Positions 20,280 to 32,800 of a stretch of DNA of 64,000 nt are shown one piece after another. The translations under genes were made by a program, and so were the position numbers. Each line of letters opens with the position of its first letter. Position 1 is the first letter of the stretch. Source of the stretch: Nothopassalora personata (lineage: Eukaryota > Ascomycota > Dothideomycetes > Mycosphaerellales > Mycosphaerellaceae); assembly GCA_033816765.1 (NCBI GenBank), contig CM066289.1:2542001-2606000 (forward strand). Direction: 5' to 3'. The notes under the pieces were generated by a model. The model was not told where the DNA came from. It ran no database searches and saw only the letters and a program-made list of their open reading frames with translations.

Positions 20280-21487
20280 CTTAGGCCTATATACTTCTTA
20301 TAGGCCGTTAGGTAAGGATCTCTTATAACTAAAGGAGAATTAGAGTAGGTTATAAAGAACTATCTTAGTTAAGAGACTATACTCCTCCTTCGTAATATAC
20401 TTTACTCCCTAGAGTTAGATACTATACTAATCTCTATAGAACTCCTATATAAGAAATATAGAGTTTACCTAGATAGACTATCTAAAATGCTATTCTAGAA
20501 GGACAAGCCTATAGGCTATATTAAGATAATAAAGAATATCATTATCTTTAGGAACCTTAGGGTAAAGAGGGGTTCTAGGAAGAATAAAGATAGATTAGTA
20601 TTAAAAGGACTTACTACTCTAGCATTTACTAAGCTAAGAACTAATATAGTTAGATAGTATTAGAGGCTTAGGCATATTAGTAGTATACTACTTAATACTA
20701 TAAAAGAAGTAGTTAAGGGCCTAGAAGATATTAATACTATAGAGTTAGGACATTATAAGACTTATAAGCTTATAAGGTTATAAAGAGTTATTTTAAGAAT
20801 CCCTAGGAGACCTATACTAGAGGCATTAGATAAAATCTATACTAACCTAATTAGTCTAATTACTCTAATCTCTTATAATAGTTACGTATACTGCCTTATG
20901 CTTATATACGCTAAAACTAGGATAAGATAGTACTTACTACTTCTAAAGAAGAGTAATACTCTAGTAGTAATTAAAACTTAGCTTACTATAATATAGAACT
21001 ACTATAAGAAGACGCCTAAGATCTAGTTCTTAGATAGTAGAGGGGAGTTTAATAATATTAAACTTAGCTTATATACCTAATATAAAGGGATTAGATAAGA
21101 CTTTATATTACTATATACTCCTAAGCAAAATAGAATTGCTAAAGTATCTAACAAAGTTATTATTAATAAGGCTAGAGCTATACTTATAGACTCTAGCTTA
21201 CTATAGAACTATTAGGTTTAGTATAACCTAATAATATTACAAGATTAGAAGACTAAGCTTAATCGGATTTATTCTCGGGCCGATAGGAAGTTAAGGAAGA
21301 ATAATAAAGTAGTAGCTATCTTATCTCGTAGAGACTAAGTAGTAGTAAGGTAGAGGTTAGGTTATAGTATATTCTAAATAGTAATATTAAATAGTAAGTT
21401 AAACACATTAAAACTATAAGGGATTCTTAGCGTTCTTAAATATAAAGGAGATAGTATCGCTATGCTTATAGATTACTAAGTTGCTAG
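20280..21487 (+). pseudogene. E1 GAG-pre-integrase and integrase remnant
   Basis: Continuation of E1 after E2. RLRHISSILLNTIKEVVKGL (about 20,663-20,722) is the GAG-pre-integrase W-H-x-R-L-x-H-x-S signature with its Trp mutated to stop. GHYKTYKLI carries the zinc His/Cys positions, with Cys now Tyr. FLDSRGEFNN (about 21,029-21,058) and TPKQNRIAKVSNK match the Copia integrase core (SD-x-GGEF and TPQQNG-x-AER). Gypsy A cuts the frame at 21,488. Confidence 0.65.
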
Positions 21488-21854
21488 TATTAACAACTAA
21501 TAGGTTGTGTTAACCTTAGGTTTAGCGGGGGTCCCTTAGGTCTAACTTGCCCTAATTTCATTTTAGTTTAATTAGACATTTAGGTAAGCTAGTAGGACCT
21601 AGTATAGCTGTTAAGATATATACTGCGCAGTTAAGCATTATAAGCGTAGCATTAAGGAAACAATCCAATTTATACCTCTCGAGTAGAGGGTATAGGGGTT
21701 TAAGTCCGCCAATCCTCTTATTTATCTAGCTACTACGCGGCTCGTTACCTAACCTAATTTCACGGTCCCGGGACCGGCAAATACCCCTGCTTACATAAGC
21801 GCCGCTCTATACTACTACAACTCGGATAGGCCTATATAGGGTAGTTAGTAGACA
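21488..21854 (+). repeat. Gypsy A 5' LTR
   Basis: About 367 bp beginning TATTAACAACTAATAGG; matches 38,473-38,841 and, inverted, 39,889-40,256 and 60,769-61,137. Contains the 26-bp palindrome about 270 bp from its start. The exact last bases are uncertain by four. Confidence 0.82.
21757..21782. repeat. Palindrome copy 1 (in A 5' LTR)
   Basis: Core GGTCCCGGGACC with arms ATTTCAC and GGCAAAT; two mismatches to the perfect 26-bp palindrome. Confidence 0.9.
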
Positions 21855-21919
21855 TTATTTTAGTAGTCAATAAGGGGGGTATTAAGTGTACACCTAGTAG
21901 CGTATTAGCATCTAGTTTA

Positions 21920-22056
21920 TAAGGTTAAAATTACGGTTTAAGGTCTAAGGTTTACGGTTAAGGTCATTACTTAAGGTTAAGGTTCACGGTTAAGGTCGAC
22001 TAAGGTCAAAAACACTTAAGGTCTAAGGTATTTAGTAACAATTACGGTTATAAGGT
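21920..22056 (+). repeat. AAGGT-rich irregular tandem tract in the Gypsy A leader
   Basis: Repeated TTAAGGT, CTAAGGT and TTACGGT units between the LTR and gag. The same tract occurs in A' at 60,551-60,710 on the opposite strand. It resembles degenerate telomere-like repeats but the unit is not the fungal TTAGGG. Confidence 0.7.
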
Positions 22057-22076
22057 CCTATTAAGCAATAACTAGT

Positions 22077-22978
22077 ATGAGTGCATTCTAAAGTAAGCAC
22101 TACGTAACAATAGATACGGCTACATTACTAGAAAAACTTAGTACCTTTACCAACATAGGTAGAGGCTACGAGTAGCCTATAAACCCTACGAAAATAGAAG
22201 GGGTCTATAGGGACTCTATCCCTTATAAGGGGATAGAGGAATCGGAGGAAGGAGAAACACCTAAATCTAGTAAAGAAGGGAGAAGCGGAACTAACGCCGC
22301 TAAATTAGGTATAGGTGTAGGCACGAATAGCATAATTAGAATAGATACTATAACTGCCCTCTTTAGACGATTAGCAGTAGCAATAGAAAACGCTAGCCCT
22401 TGCTTTCTACCTCTAGGAGGTGCTAAGAATCCGTTCTTTAATAGCACTAATGCTACTAAGTTCTAGGAGCGATTTAGCGACCTAATAGACTAGTATCCGC
22501 CTCGGGCATCTATTAAGAAGGATGATTTCTAGGGTAGGTTTAAGCGCAATTACGAAACTACTATCCGGCGTATAGTTATAAGACTACCTAGGTAGCTTAC
22601 TAATAAGGCACGGTTTAGGAGGGCGTTCTTATTAGAGTTCTTAAGGTTTAACGCCTACTTAATGTTAGGGAGTCGGGAATATCTTAAGGAGATTATTAGG
22701 GCGTAGTAAGGTAAGAGGCCCAAAGAATAGGATATAAAGGAATTTATCCGCCTATTTGTATCCTTAAGTAACCTAATTAAACCTAAGGATTTAGATAACA
22801 GCTCCCGGAGTCGCCTCCTCCTTTAGGGATTGCTAGAGGTAGTCGCGAAAGCGGTCTATAAGGCTTGCGGGCTTTACCTAAAGCAGCCTAAGAAGTTTAG
22901 GGACTTTTAGAGGATCCTCGATAAAGCTACTAGTATCGTAGATAGTAAGGAGGGGTAGAAAGCTATATATATAGATTT
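22077..22978 (+). pseudogene. Gypsy A gag, first part
   Basis: Starts at ATG 22,077. The frame contains GIEESEEGETPKSSKEGRSG (acidic linker) and then a helical capsid-like part, RRAFLLEFLRFNAYLMLGSR near 22,620-22,680. A 225-nt minus-strand open frame at the same place is only its shadow. Copia E3 interrupts after 22,978; the frame resumes at 28,596. Stops are TAG/TAA. Confidence 0.65.
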
Positions 22979-23225
22979 TGTTAAGATGTAGCATCTTAAG
23001 GGGAGCTAATAGTTAGGTTGTAATCTAATAGCCTAAGGCATCTACGATAACCTAGCTTATCGGAAGACACCTTCTCTCCCCTTTAGCTTAGATAGACATC
23101 TAACACAATTAACGCATTGGTTCCTAATATATTGCTACATGCCCTGTAGCTGTTAGCTAGTTAAAGATTAATCTCTTACTCTACTCCGCTACTAACTACG
23201 TATCCTATAAGGTCTCAACTTAACA
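22979..23225 (+). repeat. E3 5' LTR
   Basis: 247 bp, same length as the 3' LTR at 28,344; the two differ by only a small number of transitions by eye, so this insertion is comparatively recent. Confidence 0.9.
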
Positions 23226-23639
23226 GGTTATAAGCCCGGGGTTGTATAGGAGTAAGAGCAACCTATATCAGTACAGGTTACTTGTATCCCTTGCTATTAT
23301 AGCAGAAAACATCTAGGAAGCAGAAGTCTACCCTATCTGTCCTATTAAGGAGCTTAGTTTAATACTAAGTAATAGGTAATCTAGAAAAGGACTCTATACG
23401 GCTTACTATAAGCTAATACCTTAAAGACACTCTATAGGCAGAACCGCATCGAGATACTATCAAGAAGGACTTTAAGTAAGTTATTTAGAACTCTACTAGG
23501 AGAGACAGACCTATGTCCTAGCTCCGAGACTACACCGCTCTTTCTTTACCCTACTAAGTAGGCCTTAGTATCTACACCTACGAACCTTACTATTCTACAC
23601 TAAAAGCCTTAGCAGGACCTAAGCTACGACTTTAAAGCA

Positions 23640-24800
23640 TATACACCTTGTTTCATTACATTTAATTCATTATAGATTTACACTAAGAGAAAGGAGAAGA
23701 GAAGGGAACTAAAATCCTAATTCTTAGGAGAGACAACTAGAAGAGATAGTTCAACCTTTAGAGATACAAGATAGAGAGCTAGTTAGTATTCTTTACAATT
23801 AATAACCTATTAGAAGTGTTATTTAACAACATTAAGGGCAAGAACCTAAAACTCTAGGAAGAGACTAAGATTAAAGAGATTCTTAATGCACTAATATAGA
23901 TAAAACAAAATGCAGCTTGTAGCTTTAGTATCCTAAGTAGGATTATAGAAGAAGATGAATTTAAGCTTAAGGGCTCTTACGAATCTAGAAAAGCTACTAA
24001 GATATAGGTATATCTCTAGAATAAGTATAGCTAGGTGTTACTAACCTATACATATAAGCTTATAAAACAGTTTATAAACTTTGAGATAAGTAAAGAGTTT
24101 ACTATTAGATCTGTATAGGCACACCTAGTGTCTCTTAGAAGAAGGATTGCTAATGTTAACCTAGAGGGCCAGCACTATAGGAAAGCTAATGTAAGAATAA
24201 CCTAGCTTTTAAGCTCACTGCCACCTAACTACTATATAGCTAGGGATACTATTATAGCTTAGCTAAAGATAGATTATAAAAGGACCTTAAAGATCCTTAA
24301 GGCTTAAGAGGCTAGATTAAATCCCTCTAAGGCTAAGTATAGTATAGCAGCTCCCTAGGTTAGGCCCTTAGGTTAGGTAAGATCACTTTCCTGCCTTCTC
24401 TATAAGAAGGACTATCTTATTAAGGACTGCCCTAGTCTCTCTAAGGCAAAGAAGGTCCTTAGATCTTATTCCTAAGTACTATCCTCCTAGAATGCAACAT
24501 ATATTAAGAAGAGAAGATCTCTACTACTATCTTTAAGAAGAACACTAAGAGAGAAGTCCTCTATAGAGGAACTTAAGAAAATAGTAAAGAAACTTAGCTC
24601 TAACATGCTATTACTCTAGAAGAACTAGGCCTAGTCTCCTTCCTCTAAAACAAGGAAGACTAGGAAAGGTTTCTCTACCTAAGAGCTACCTAACTTATAC
24701 AACTTATCCTAGAAGACAATGTCTAATAATAATAAGTATAATAAAGTAGCTTACTTAACTACAGAAGTCTAAGGCAAGTTCCCCTTATTAGAGTAGTTAC
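23640..24800 (+). pseudogene. E3 gag remnant
   Basis: A Copia gag frame with a zinc knuckle at 24,392-24,430 (Cys-x2-(Cys)-x3-(His)-x4-Cys, middle Cys and His now Tyr) followed by Lys/Arg-rich KAKKVLRS. Stops at former Gln/Trp codons. Confidence 0.6.
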
Positions 24801-27800
24801 TTGATTCTTATGCTTTATCCTATATAACTAACTAGAACTGCCTCTTTAGATCTATAACTCCCTTAATAAAGAAGAAATAGATCAAAGTAGGAGGTAGGCA
24901 TTTGTTAGCCACTTATATTAGGACTATAGAGATAAGTAGGAGATCTAGTAGGAAAGTTGTTTTAGAAGATGTTCTACTTATACCTAAGCTAGGGGTAAAC
25001 CTAGTTTCTTAGAACTAGTTTAGCAAGCAGTTTAGTGTCTAACCTCCTTCATTTTCTCTTATATCCCCCTCTAGCTAAACTGTTGTCTAGACAAGGCTCC
25101 TTAGGGGGGTTCTATTTATTAATGAGATTTCTCCTCTACTATAAGAAAGGGCACATCACTTATTATGTACACTACTAGTAGAGAATGCCTTTGTAACTAC
25201 TAAATTAGAGACTAACCTAAAACAGTAGGAGCTTTAGTATAGAAGATTTGCACACTTTAGGAAGAACTTACTCTAGAATCTTCATAAGGTAATAGACTTA
25301 AAAGAACCTATTCCTATTCCTAGGGATAGCTTCTACTAGTGTAGAGTGTGTTTAATAGCAAAGATAAAGAAGTATAAAGGCAAAGTTACTAAGAGAAGAC
25401 CTAAAAGACTTACCCTTATATCTATTAATATATGTAGTCTACTGCTAACATTAAGGCTAGGGTTCAAATACTAGCTTAAGATTGTTAACAACTTCTCTAG
25501 AAAAAAGTGGACCTATCCTCTTAAGAAAAGAGAAGATGCTCTAGTTGCTCTCTAGAACTAGAAGATTAAGGTAGAGAGGAAATTATTAGCATAGTTAAAA
25601 GCAGTTAGGCTTAATAATGTAAGGGAACTTATTACATTAGTTAAGTAGTAGGAGAAGGATTTAGGAATTGGGCTAGAGTATACTAAGGCATACAACTCGC
25701 TTTAAAATGGACTAGTTAAAAGGTTAATACAAACCTTAGAAGACTCTATAAGGGCAATGCTTAAAGAGGCTAAGATGCTAATTGAATTCTAGCCTAAAGC
25801 ACTAGAAGCCTAAACCTACATAAGGAACAAACTACTAAATAGTCTAGACTATAATAGGTTCAAGGTTTCACTAGATAAAGCCTTTAATAGTATTAAGCTA
25901 ACTATTAACTATTTAAAGGTTTAGGGATGCAAAGCTATTATCTATATAGACATAAGATCCTAGCCTTAATAGGCAAGAAGTGATAAACTAATAAACAGAG
26001 GCAAAGAAGTAGTGTTTGTTAGATACGTTAAAAACATAGCTAAGGCCTAGCTCTTTTAGGAACTAGACATAAAAGCTATTAAACAATATATATATAGACT
26101 TCTTTAAGGACTAACCTAGAGGTAATATAGATCTCAATGTTACAAAATTGAATCTATTAAGCAATACACTAGCTAGGAGACCCTTAGGGAGGCTAAGGAA
26201 GGACATATCCTTAGAGCAACCTATTCACTATTCAATCATTTAGTAGAGCAGCCTAGTAATAGCCTAGCTAAGAAAGCTATTTATGCAACTTCCCTAGCCT
26301 CTAAAGAATATAGGGGGATTTTAGAAAATCGATAAGCCAATTAAGATAAGCTCACTAGATCTCTAGGAAAAGAATGTTACTAGGACATAAGTAACTACTC
26401 TTAGATCATCCCTTAGTAAGAGGAGGGCTAACTATAATATTAAGGGCTATAAATGGAAATAGAAAGCCCTAAGATCTATAGTCCCTATACCTAAACTAGC
26501 TACTAAAGTGGGAGAAGCAATAGACCTCTTAGAGAACCTTACTACTTACTACTAAGCTTTCTTTACAGCTATGCAATTAGTAGATGATTTAGTACTATAG
26601 GATAGTAAATTCCTAGAAGAAGTTAAGGAGATAGCCTTTATAGTAACTATATAAGTCATTGCATATAAGTAAGAGATCCTAATTCCAAAGTCCTATAAGG
26701 ATGCTATAAATAATAAGAAATAGGGACACCTTTAGAAGGAAGCAATCTAGAAGGAGCTAGATGCTCTATAGAGTAACAACACCTAGGAGAATGCTATTCT
26801 ACTAAAAGGAGCAAACTTAGTTACGTTAAGATAGGTCTTTAATGTTAAAAGAAGCATTAGTAGAGCCATTAAAAAGTTCAAGGCTAGGCTAGTTACAAGG
26901 GGCTTTTTATAGAAGTTTAGTATTAACTTTATAGAGACATTTACGCCTACAGTTAGACAGGACACCCTTAGGGTGTTTATAGCTATTGTATACAAGAAGG
27001 ATCTCTATCTTTACTAAGTAGATGTAAACAATGCGTTTATAGAAAGCACCCTCTATAAAGACATCTTTATGTTACTACTACTAGGAGTTAAGCTTCTACT
27101 AAACATAGTGTTTAAGATCCTTAAAAGCTTATATAGACTTAAGTAAGCAGCTAGAGATTGGAATCAACTCTATGTGTTAAAGCTTAGAGAGATTAGATTC
27201 ACAAAGTTAGAGGTGGATCTATGCCTACTTATTTATAAGGAAAAAGAGATTATAATTCTTACACATGTAGATAACATTCTAATTACTGCACTAAAGTTGA
27301 TAGATATTCTCTAGTGTAAAAGAGAACTTAGTAAAGTCTTTAAGATTAAAGATCTTAGTAAACCTAAAAAGATCCTTAGCATAAGAGTTATAAGGGATAG
27401 GAGGAGAGGAATCCTAAAACTTAACTAGGGACACTTTATTAGGGACAACCTTACTAAGATAGGGATAAACTATAAGAAGGCAGCACCTATACACTTACCT
27501 ATAGACAGCTATAAGGCTCTTAAATCTTTAAGCTATATAGATAAGAGGTGTAATAAGGCAGAGTACTAGAGTATTAATAGTACATAGATGTAGCTAGCAA
27601 CAATTATAAGGCTAGACATTGCTTTTGCCCTAGGAAGGATAAGCTCATTTATAAGTGACCTATCTACCTACTATATAAAGGCTTTAAAGAAGATTACAAG
27701 ATATCTAAGGTTATATCCTAATCTTAGCCTTGTCTTCTCTAGGCATAGAGAAGGATGCCTAGTTAGATACTATAACTCTAATTATGCAATAGATAAAGTA

Positions 27801-28250
27801 GACAGAGTCTCTATCCTTAGGTATGTCTTCTTCCTCTATAGGGCACTAGTCTCCTAGATAAGTAAGAAGCAAAAGTCTATAGTAACATCTATAATAGAAG
27901 CTAAATACATAGCCATAAATGCATATATAAAGCAATCCTAATTCCTAGCTTTACTACTAAGGGAGATAGACTGTCTAGAGTTAGTAGGAGACTGTTCCTA
28001 TTAACTAAGGATTACTAGAAACTAGGAGACTATGTTAAGCTTAAGACTAGTCTAATTAAGAGGTAACAACTAAGCTGCCCTTACCCTAGTAAGGGATACA
28101 CATGTTTATAATAAGTTAAAGCACATTAACATTGCCTACAATGCTATTAGGAAACTTTAGTAGAGAAGGCTTATTACTGTTAAGTACACCCTAATATCTA
28201 AGATAGTTATAGATAGGTTCATAAAGCTAAAGACTAGTCTACACTTCTAG
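24800..28250 (+). pseudogene. E3 pol: protease, integrase, RT and RNase H
   Basis: After a protease-like LLDSYALSY (about 24,799), the integrase zinc region and core follow to about 25,900, then a linker. Reverse transcriptase reads KFKARLVTRGFL (about 26,877), VDVNNAFIESTLYKDIFM (about 27,019-27,072), SLYRLK-AARDWN and the catalytic box HVDNILITA at 27,264-27,275, where the usual second Asp of VDD is Asn. RNase H shows SIVTSIIEAKYIAIN near 27,878-27,922 and LRGNN-AALTLVRD at about 28,058. RT through RNase H is one continuous frame broken only by TAG/TAA. Confidence 0.72.
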
Positions 28251-28343
28251 AGGTTTGTAAGCTAGCTTAACCTATTATAGAGGTCTAAATACTACTAATA
28301 GGAGAAGAGTAGACTGTGACCTCCTATATAAGATAAGTGGGAG

Positions 28344-28590
28344 TGTTAAGATATAGCATCTTAAGGGGAGCTAATAGTTAGGTTGTGATCTAATAGCCTA
28401 AGGCATCTACGATAACCTAGCTTGTCGGAAGACACCTTCTCTCCCCTTTAGCTTAGATAGACATCTAACACAATTAACGCATTAGTTCCTAATATATTGC
28501 TACATGCCCTGTAGCTATTAGCTAGTTGAAGATTGATCTCTTACTCCACTCCGCTACTAACTACGTATCCTATAAGGTCCTAACTTAATA
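28344..28590 (+). repeat. E3 3' LTR
   Basis: 247 bp, ends CTTAATA directly before the TSD GATTT. Confidence 0.9.
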
Positions 28591-28595
28591 GATTT

Positions 28596-29700
28596 CCCTC
28601 TTACTTTACCTTAGCTATACCGCTTAGTCGTAAAGTAAATGCCGCGCCTTAAGCCTAAGATTAACACGCTTAAGAAGGCTACCTCTAGAACTATTGTTAA
28701 TAATAACCTAATCTAGAAGGTAGCTAAAATAAGTATACATATATACTAGCGCGGTCGTGTCGCGGACGCGGGTTCCTTCTACCCGAGCGAGAATTAACGC
28801 TCTATGTAACCGGAGAGGCACGACCTAGATACTAAGCTATAGGTTTACGTAGTATAGTGTCCCTTATCCTAGAATCGCGAACAGTCTAAAGCGATAGATA
28901 GTTATTACTACAACTATAGCAGTTCGAAGCACTAGGCTAGCAATTATAGGGCGATAAGGTCCTTAATATCCCGGGGCTACGTATACCTTGCCCCGAACAA
29001 CTAGTAGTATCTAGGGAAAGAAGGCGATCCGCGTCCTACTAAATTTAACTTTCGGAGGGACTATAGTAAACCGAAACTACTCTATATACTCCTTCTACTC
29101 AAAGAACATTATAGGCCGATCGAGTTTAATAACTAGTATAAAATTCCCGTACTATAATTATTCTAAACCCCCTCCTAACTTTAGGCATTTAATAGAGTAT
29201 AGCCCTTAGGACGCACGGTCTAGCTAAACGGAGAAGGCTACTAGGACATATTAGGTCTTATTCGGAGAAAGTGAAGCGGAGTAGGCGATCGACTTAGGCG
29301 AGCTTAACGAGGTATCTACCTATCCTATATAGTCTAACAAAGTAAAAGGGAAGGCACCCGTAGGCATTCTAAAGAATCCGTACCCGAGGACCCGGCCCTT
29401 AGCCTAGGATCTACGAGCCCGAGCTAAGGCTACTAAGAAAGTTCGTCTTTAATTAGAATAGAAGATCTGGTAAGCTAAGATTAACTTGTAGGAGGTTAAA
29501 ATAATTAACGAAGTTAATGCTTAAATAAGCGAAACTCAATTATTAGCTAAATCTGGGGTAACCCTAGGAAGGGGAAATAATGCCTAAGTAAACGAACTAG
29601 GGAACGATACTAGTAAAGGACTGCCTAAGGATATGCCCGTTAGTCCCGTAAACGCTCCCTTCGCATAAAGGAAGCGTATATAGAATACTAAGACTATAAG
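28596..29700 (+). pseudogene. Gypsy A gag, second part with zinc knuckle
   Basis: Continuation of gag after E3. At 28,906-28,947 the codons read Y-Y-N-Y-S-S-S-K-H-stop-A-S-N-Y, a CCHC knuckle (Cys-x2-Cys-x4-His-x4-Cys) in which all Cys became Tyr by TGT/TGC to TAT/TAC changes. This is a textbook RIP signature. Confidence 0.65.
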
Positions 29701-29899
29701 GATTAATAACTACGTCCGACAATATAGTTTGGCCGGTAATAGCCTAGTTATAAAGGAAGAAGGTATTATCTACTAGATTAACTAGATCCTCTAGACGACG
29801 TTTCCTAATGTAAATACCTAGGATTAGTTTCGATATAGTCGCTAGTTCGAGGCTACCCTCTTTGGTCGCGTTACTAACACCCCCGCTCTTTAGGAGAAG

Positions 29900-32800
29900 C
29901 TCGCTATAGTACGACGCCTTATAGAAAAGGACCCTAAGGTTCGCACTAGACAAGTAGTTACCTATAAAGATAAGCCTAAGTATAATAAGGAGGTCTTCCG
30001 CGAAGATAGTTAGGCCTAGTATATCGGAGTATATTTAACTATACTTTACTCTAAAGGTACGGTCCCTACTACTAAGCTATATAAGGACGTTAAGAAAATC
30101 GGGCTCTCTAGTATCCTTAATAACTTTACTATAGTCCCTAGTCCTTAGGTAGTAGCGGAGTTTAGGATAAATAAGAACTAGATTAGGTACCTAATTAATA
30201 AGGGTTCCGAGGTAAATATTATCGGCTAGAGGAACGCTTATAGGTTTAGGTTACTAGTAATGTCGAGTGCTTAGCTTACCTTTCGAGGTGCTAGAGGGCG
30301 AGCCTAGTTTAAAGGTGTTATAGGCAATTTAGATGTTTAGGTATTTAGGGTTTACTACTAGGTAGACATGTTTATCTCCTCGGATCTAAACTTACTAACA
30401 ATCCTAGGACGTCCGTAGGCCTATAAGGTGCGGCTTACTACCCGTAACTGCGATAATAGTTTATAGGAGGGAACTATTACTAGCCGTAAAGGTGAAAGTG
30501 TTATGTTTACTGCCCTAGTTAGCTCGGATAGGTACAAGACCCTTTAAGAACTATTAAAAGCGTCGGGAAATAGAAGGGTAGGTTAAGTTACGGCGCTTAA
30601 CCTACCAGAGACTTACTAAAGCCGGATTTAATAAAATTAGTAAGGTTCTCGCACTATCTCGGAGAAACCTCGGACTTTAATTTACCGGTCCCGGGACCGG
30701 CAAATAGCTATAGTAAGGAAAACGGATACGACTACGACACGACGCATCTATAGGAACCCGGTAAGGCTCTAACGCCTAGTAACTATTTAGCTTACTTATT
30801 AGGTTTACTTAGGAGTGCTAGAATAAAGGAACGAGTTATAGAAATTAGAATAGGCGCGTTTAAGGGAGATTCTATTACTAACGTTAATTTAGTTTAAGGG
30901 GATTAGCCCTCCGAGATCTTAAGGCAATCTGCATTAAATGCTTAGGCACGGAAGCAATAAGTAGGCTAATATATAGCTAACATTAGGATACCGTAGGTCT
31001 TTACGATGTATAAGCGTAAGGCGGATAAGAAGAAGCTAGTAGACACGAGCGTTTACGAGCGCCTAGAATCACGAGTTAAGGGAGATATAGAATAGAAGCG
31101 TAGGGCACTATACCTAGAGTCTAAGATGCCTAAAGGATAAGGTCCGTTTAACGGGAAGTACTTAACTAAGAAATTCTTAAGTATTAAGCAAGGTAGCCGG
31201 ATTACTCTAGAACGACTTACCTTAATTAAGGTTAGCATTAAGCTATTACTAATAGAAAGGGCCTTATTCGATAAGATGCCCTATAACCGGGAGGCAGTCC
31301 TCGCTTAGGATTTTAGTTATATAAGGCAAATTAGGCACGACGTCGTGCTACCTCAGAAGATTAATACGGTCCCTTATAGGCTATAGTAGGCACGCCCTAT
31401 CCGGTTACACCTAAGTCTTAGGGCAATTGTTAAGCGCATAATTAGAGCCCGGATTAAGAATAACATCCTAGAATACTTATAAGTGGCATATTCTAATAGC
31501 TAGTTCCTAGTCGTAAAGAAGGTTAATGCCTCTAGAAGCGATGTGCTATATCGGTTAATTAACTTAGCTATGCTCCTAAATAAGGTTACTATATGCGATA
31601 CTAACATTCTACCGGACACAGATAGCTTCTTAGAGGATTTTGCCGGGTACCGAGTCGCTTTACTTATAGACCTGTTTTTAGGTTATAATTAGATTACTTT
31701 AGATAAGTTCTACCGGGACTTAATAGCCTTTATGACCCCTCTTAGCCTAGTACGCAATACGACTCTACCTTAAGGAGCTACTAATTTAGTTACTTAGTTC
31801 GTGCGTACGGTAATAAAGATTCTACTTAATTATATCTCGTATCGAGCGAAGCCGTTTCTCGATAACATCGGTATTAAGGGACTAACTAAGGACTATAGGA
31901 ATATAGAAGTAGAGCCTAGGTTAAGGAAATAGGTCGTTAAGCACATTGTTTCCCTAGATCTAGTTCTTACTAACCTAGAAAGAGCTAGTACGGTAGTTAC
32001 TAGAGGCAAATCCTAATAGTTATACGAAAAGCTTAAGATTGTTAGGTACGTTACTAGCCCGGATAGTCGCTATCCTAACCTAAAGGTTGTAGCTAAGATC
32101 CTAGATTAGCCTACGCCTACCTGTATTAAGGAGGTCCGCACCTATGTAGGACTATGTGTATACTTCCGGATATAGATCCCCTAGTTCGTTATTATCGCTC
32201 GACTAATGTATAAGCTACTAAAGAAGGACGCCGAGTTCACCTAGACAGAAAATAAGCAGTTCTCGAAAGAAGAGGTTACTAGATATCTTATGTAGGCTCT
32301 AGCCTTAGTTACCCTCTACTACTTACCTAGTACTAGGTCTATCTTTATCTTAGTTAATACTAGCGGCACTAGATAGGAATGTATCGTTTCTTAAGAATTA
32401 ATAGACAGTACCCGACGGCGTTACCCGGTACGGTATAAGAGTAGAATCTAGAATGCGTTAGAATCTAGATATAATACTAGTAAGCGGGAATGCCTTAGGG
32501 TCCTTAAGGGGCTTAAGAAGATCTAGAGATATATTACTAGCGTTAATTTTATCCTTAAGGTTAACACTAAGACACTTGTATAGTAGCTTAACCGGCCGGC
32601 TTTGGACCTACTAAACTCGGTAATAGCCCGGTAGATCGTATAGATTATGCTATTCACGTTCGAAGTAAAGCACGTTACGGGAGCTAGGCATACTAGCCTA
32701 GATGCCCTGTCTCGTAGGCCCTCTATACCTTAGGAACCTAGGGAAGCTAACGAAGACAAAGTCGACCGGATAATTAATAATAAGCTATTCGGGTACCCGG

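Larger units (their letters stand above)
22979..28590 (+). mobile_element. E3: Ty1/Copia retrotransposon nested in Gypsy A gag
   Basis: LTRs of 247 bp each (22,979-23,225 and 28,344-28,590), starting TGTTAAGAT; TSD GATTT (22,974-22,978 and 28,591-28,595); half-tRNA PBS GGTTATAAGCCCGGG at 23,226; polypurine run AGATAAGTGGGAG before the right LTR. Total 5,612 bp, plus strand. Most codons are intact apart from TAG/TAA at Gln/Trp positions, so it is the easiest polyprotein to read in the window. Confidence 0.9.
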
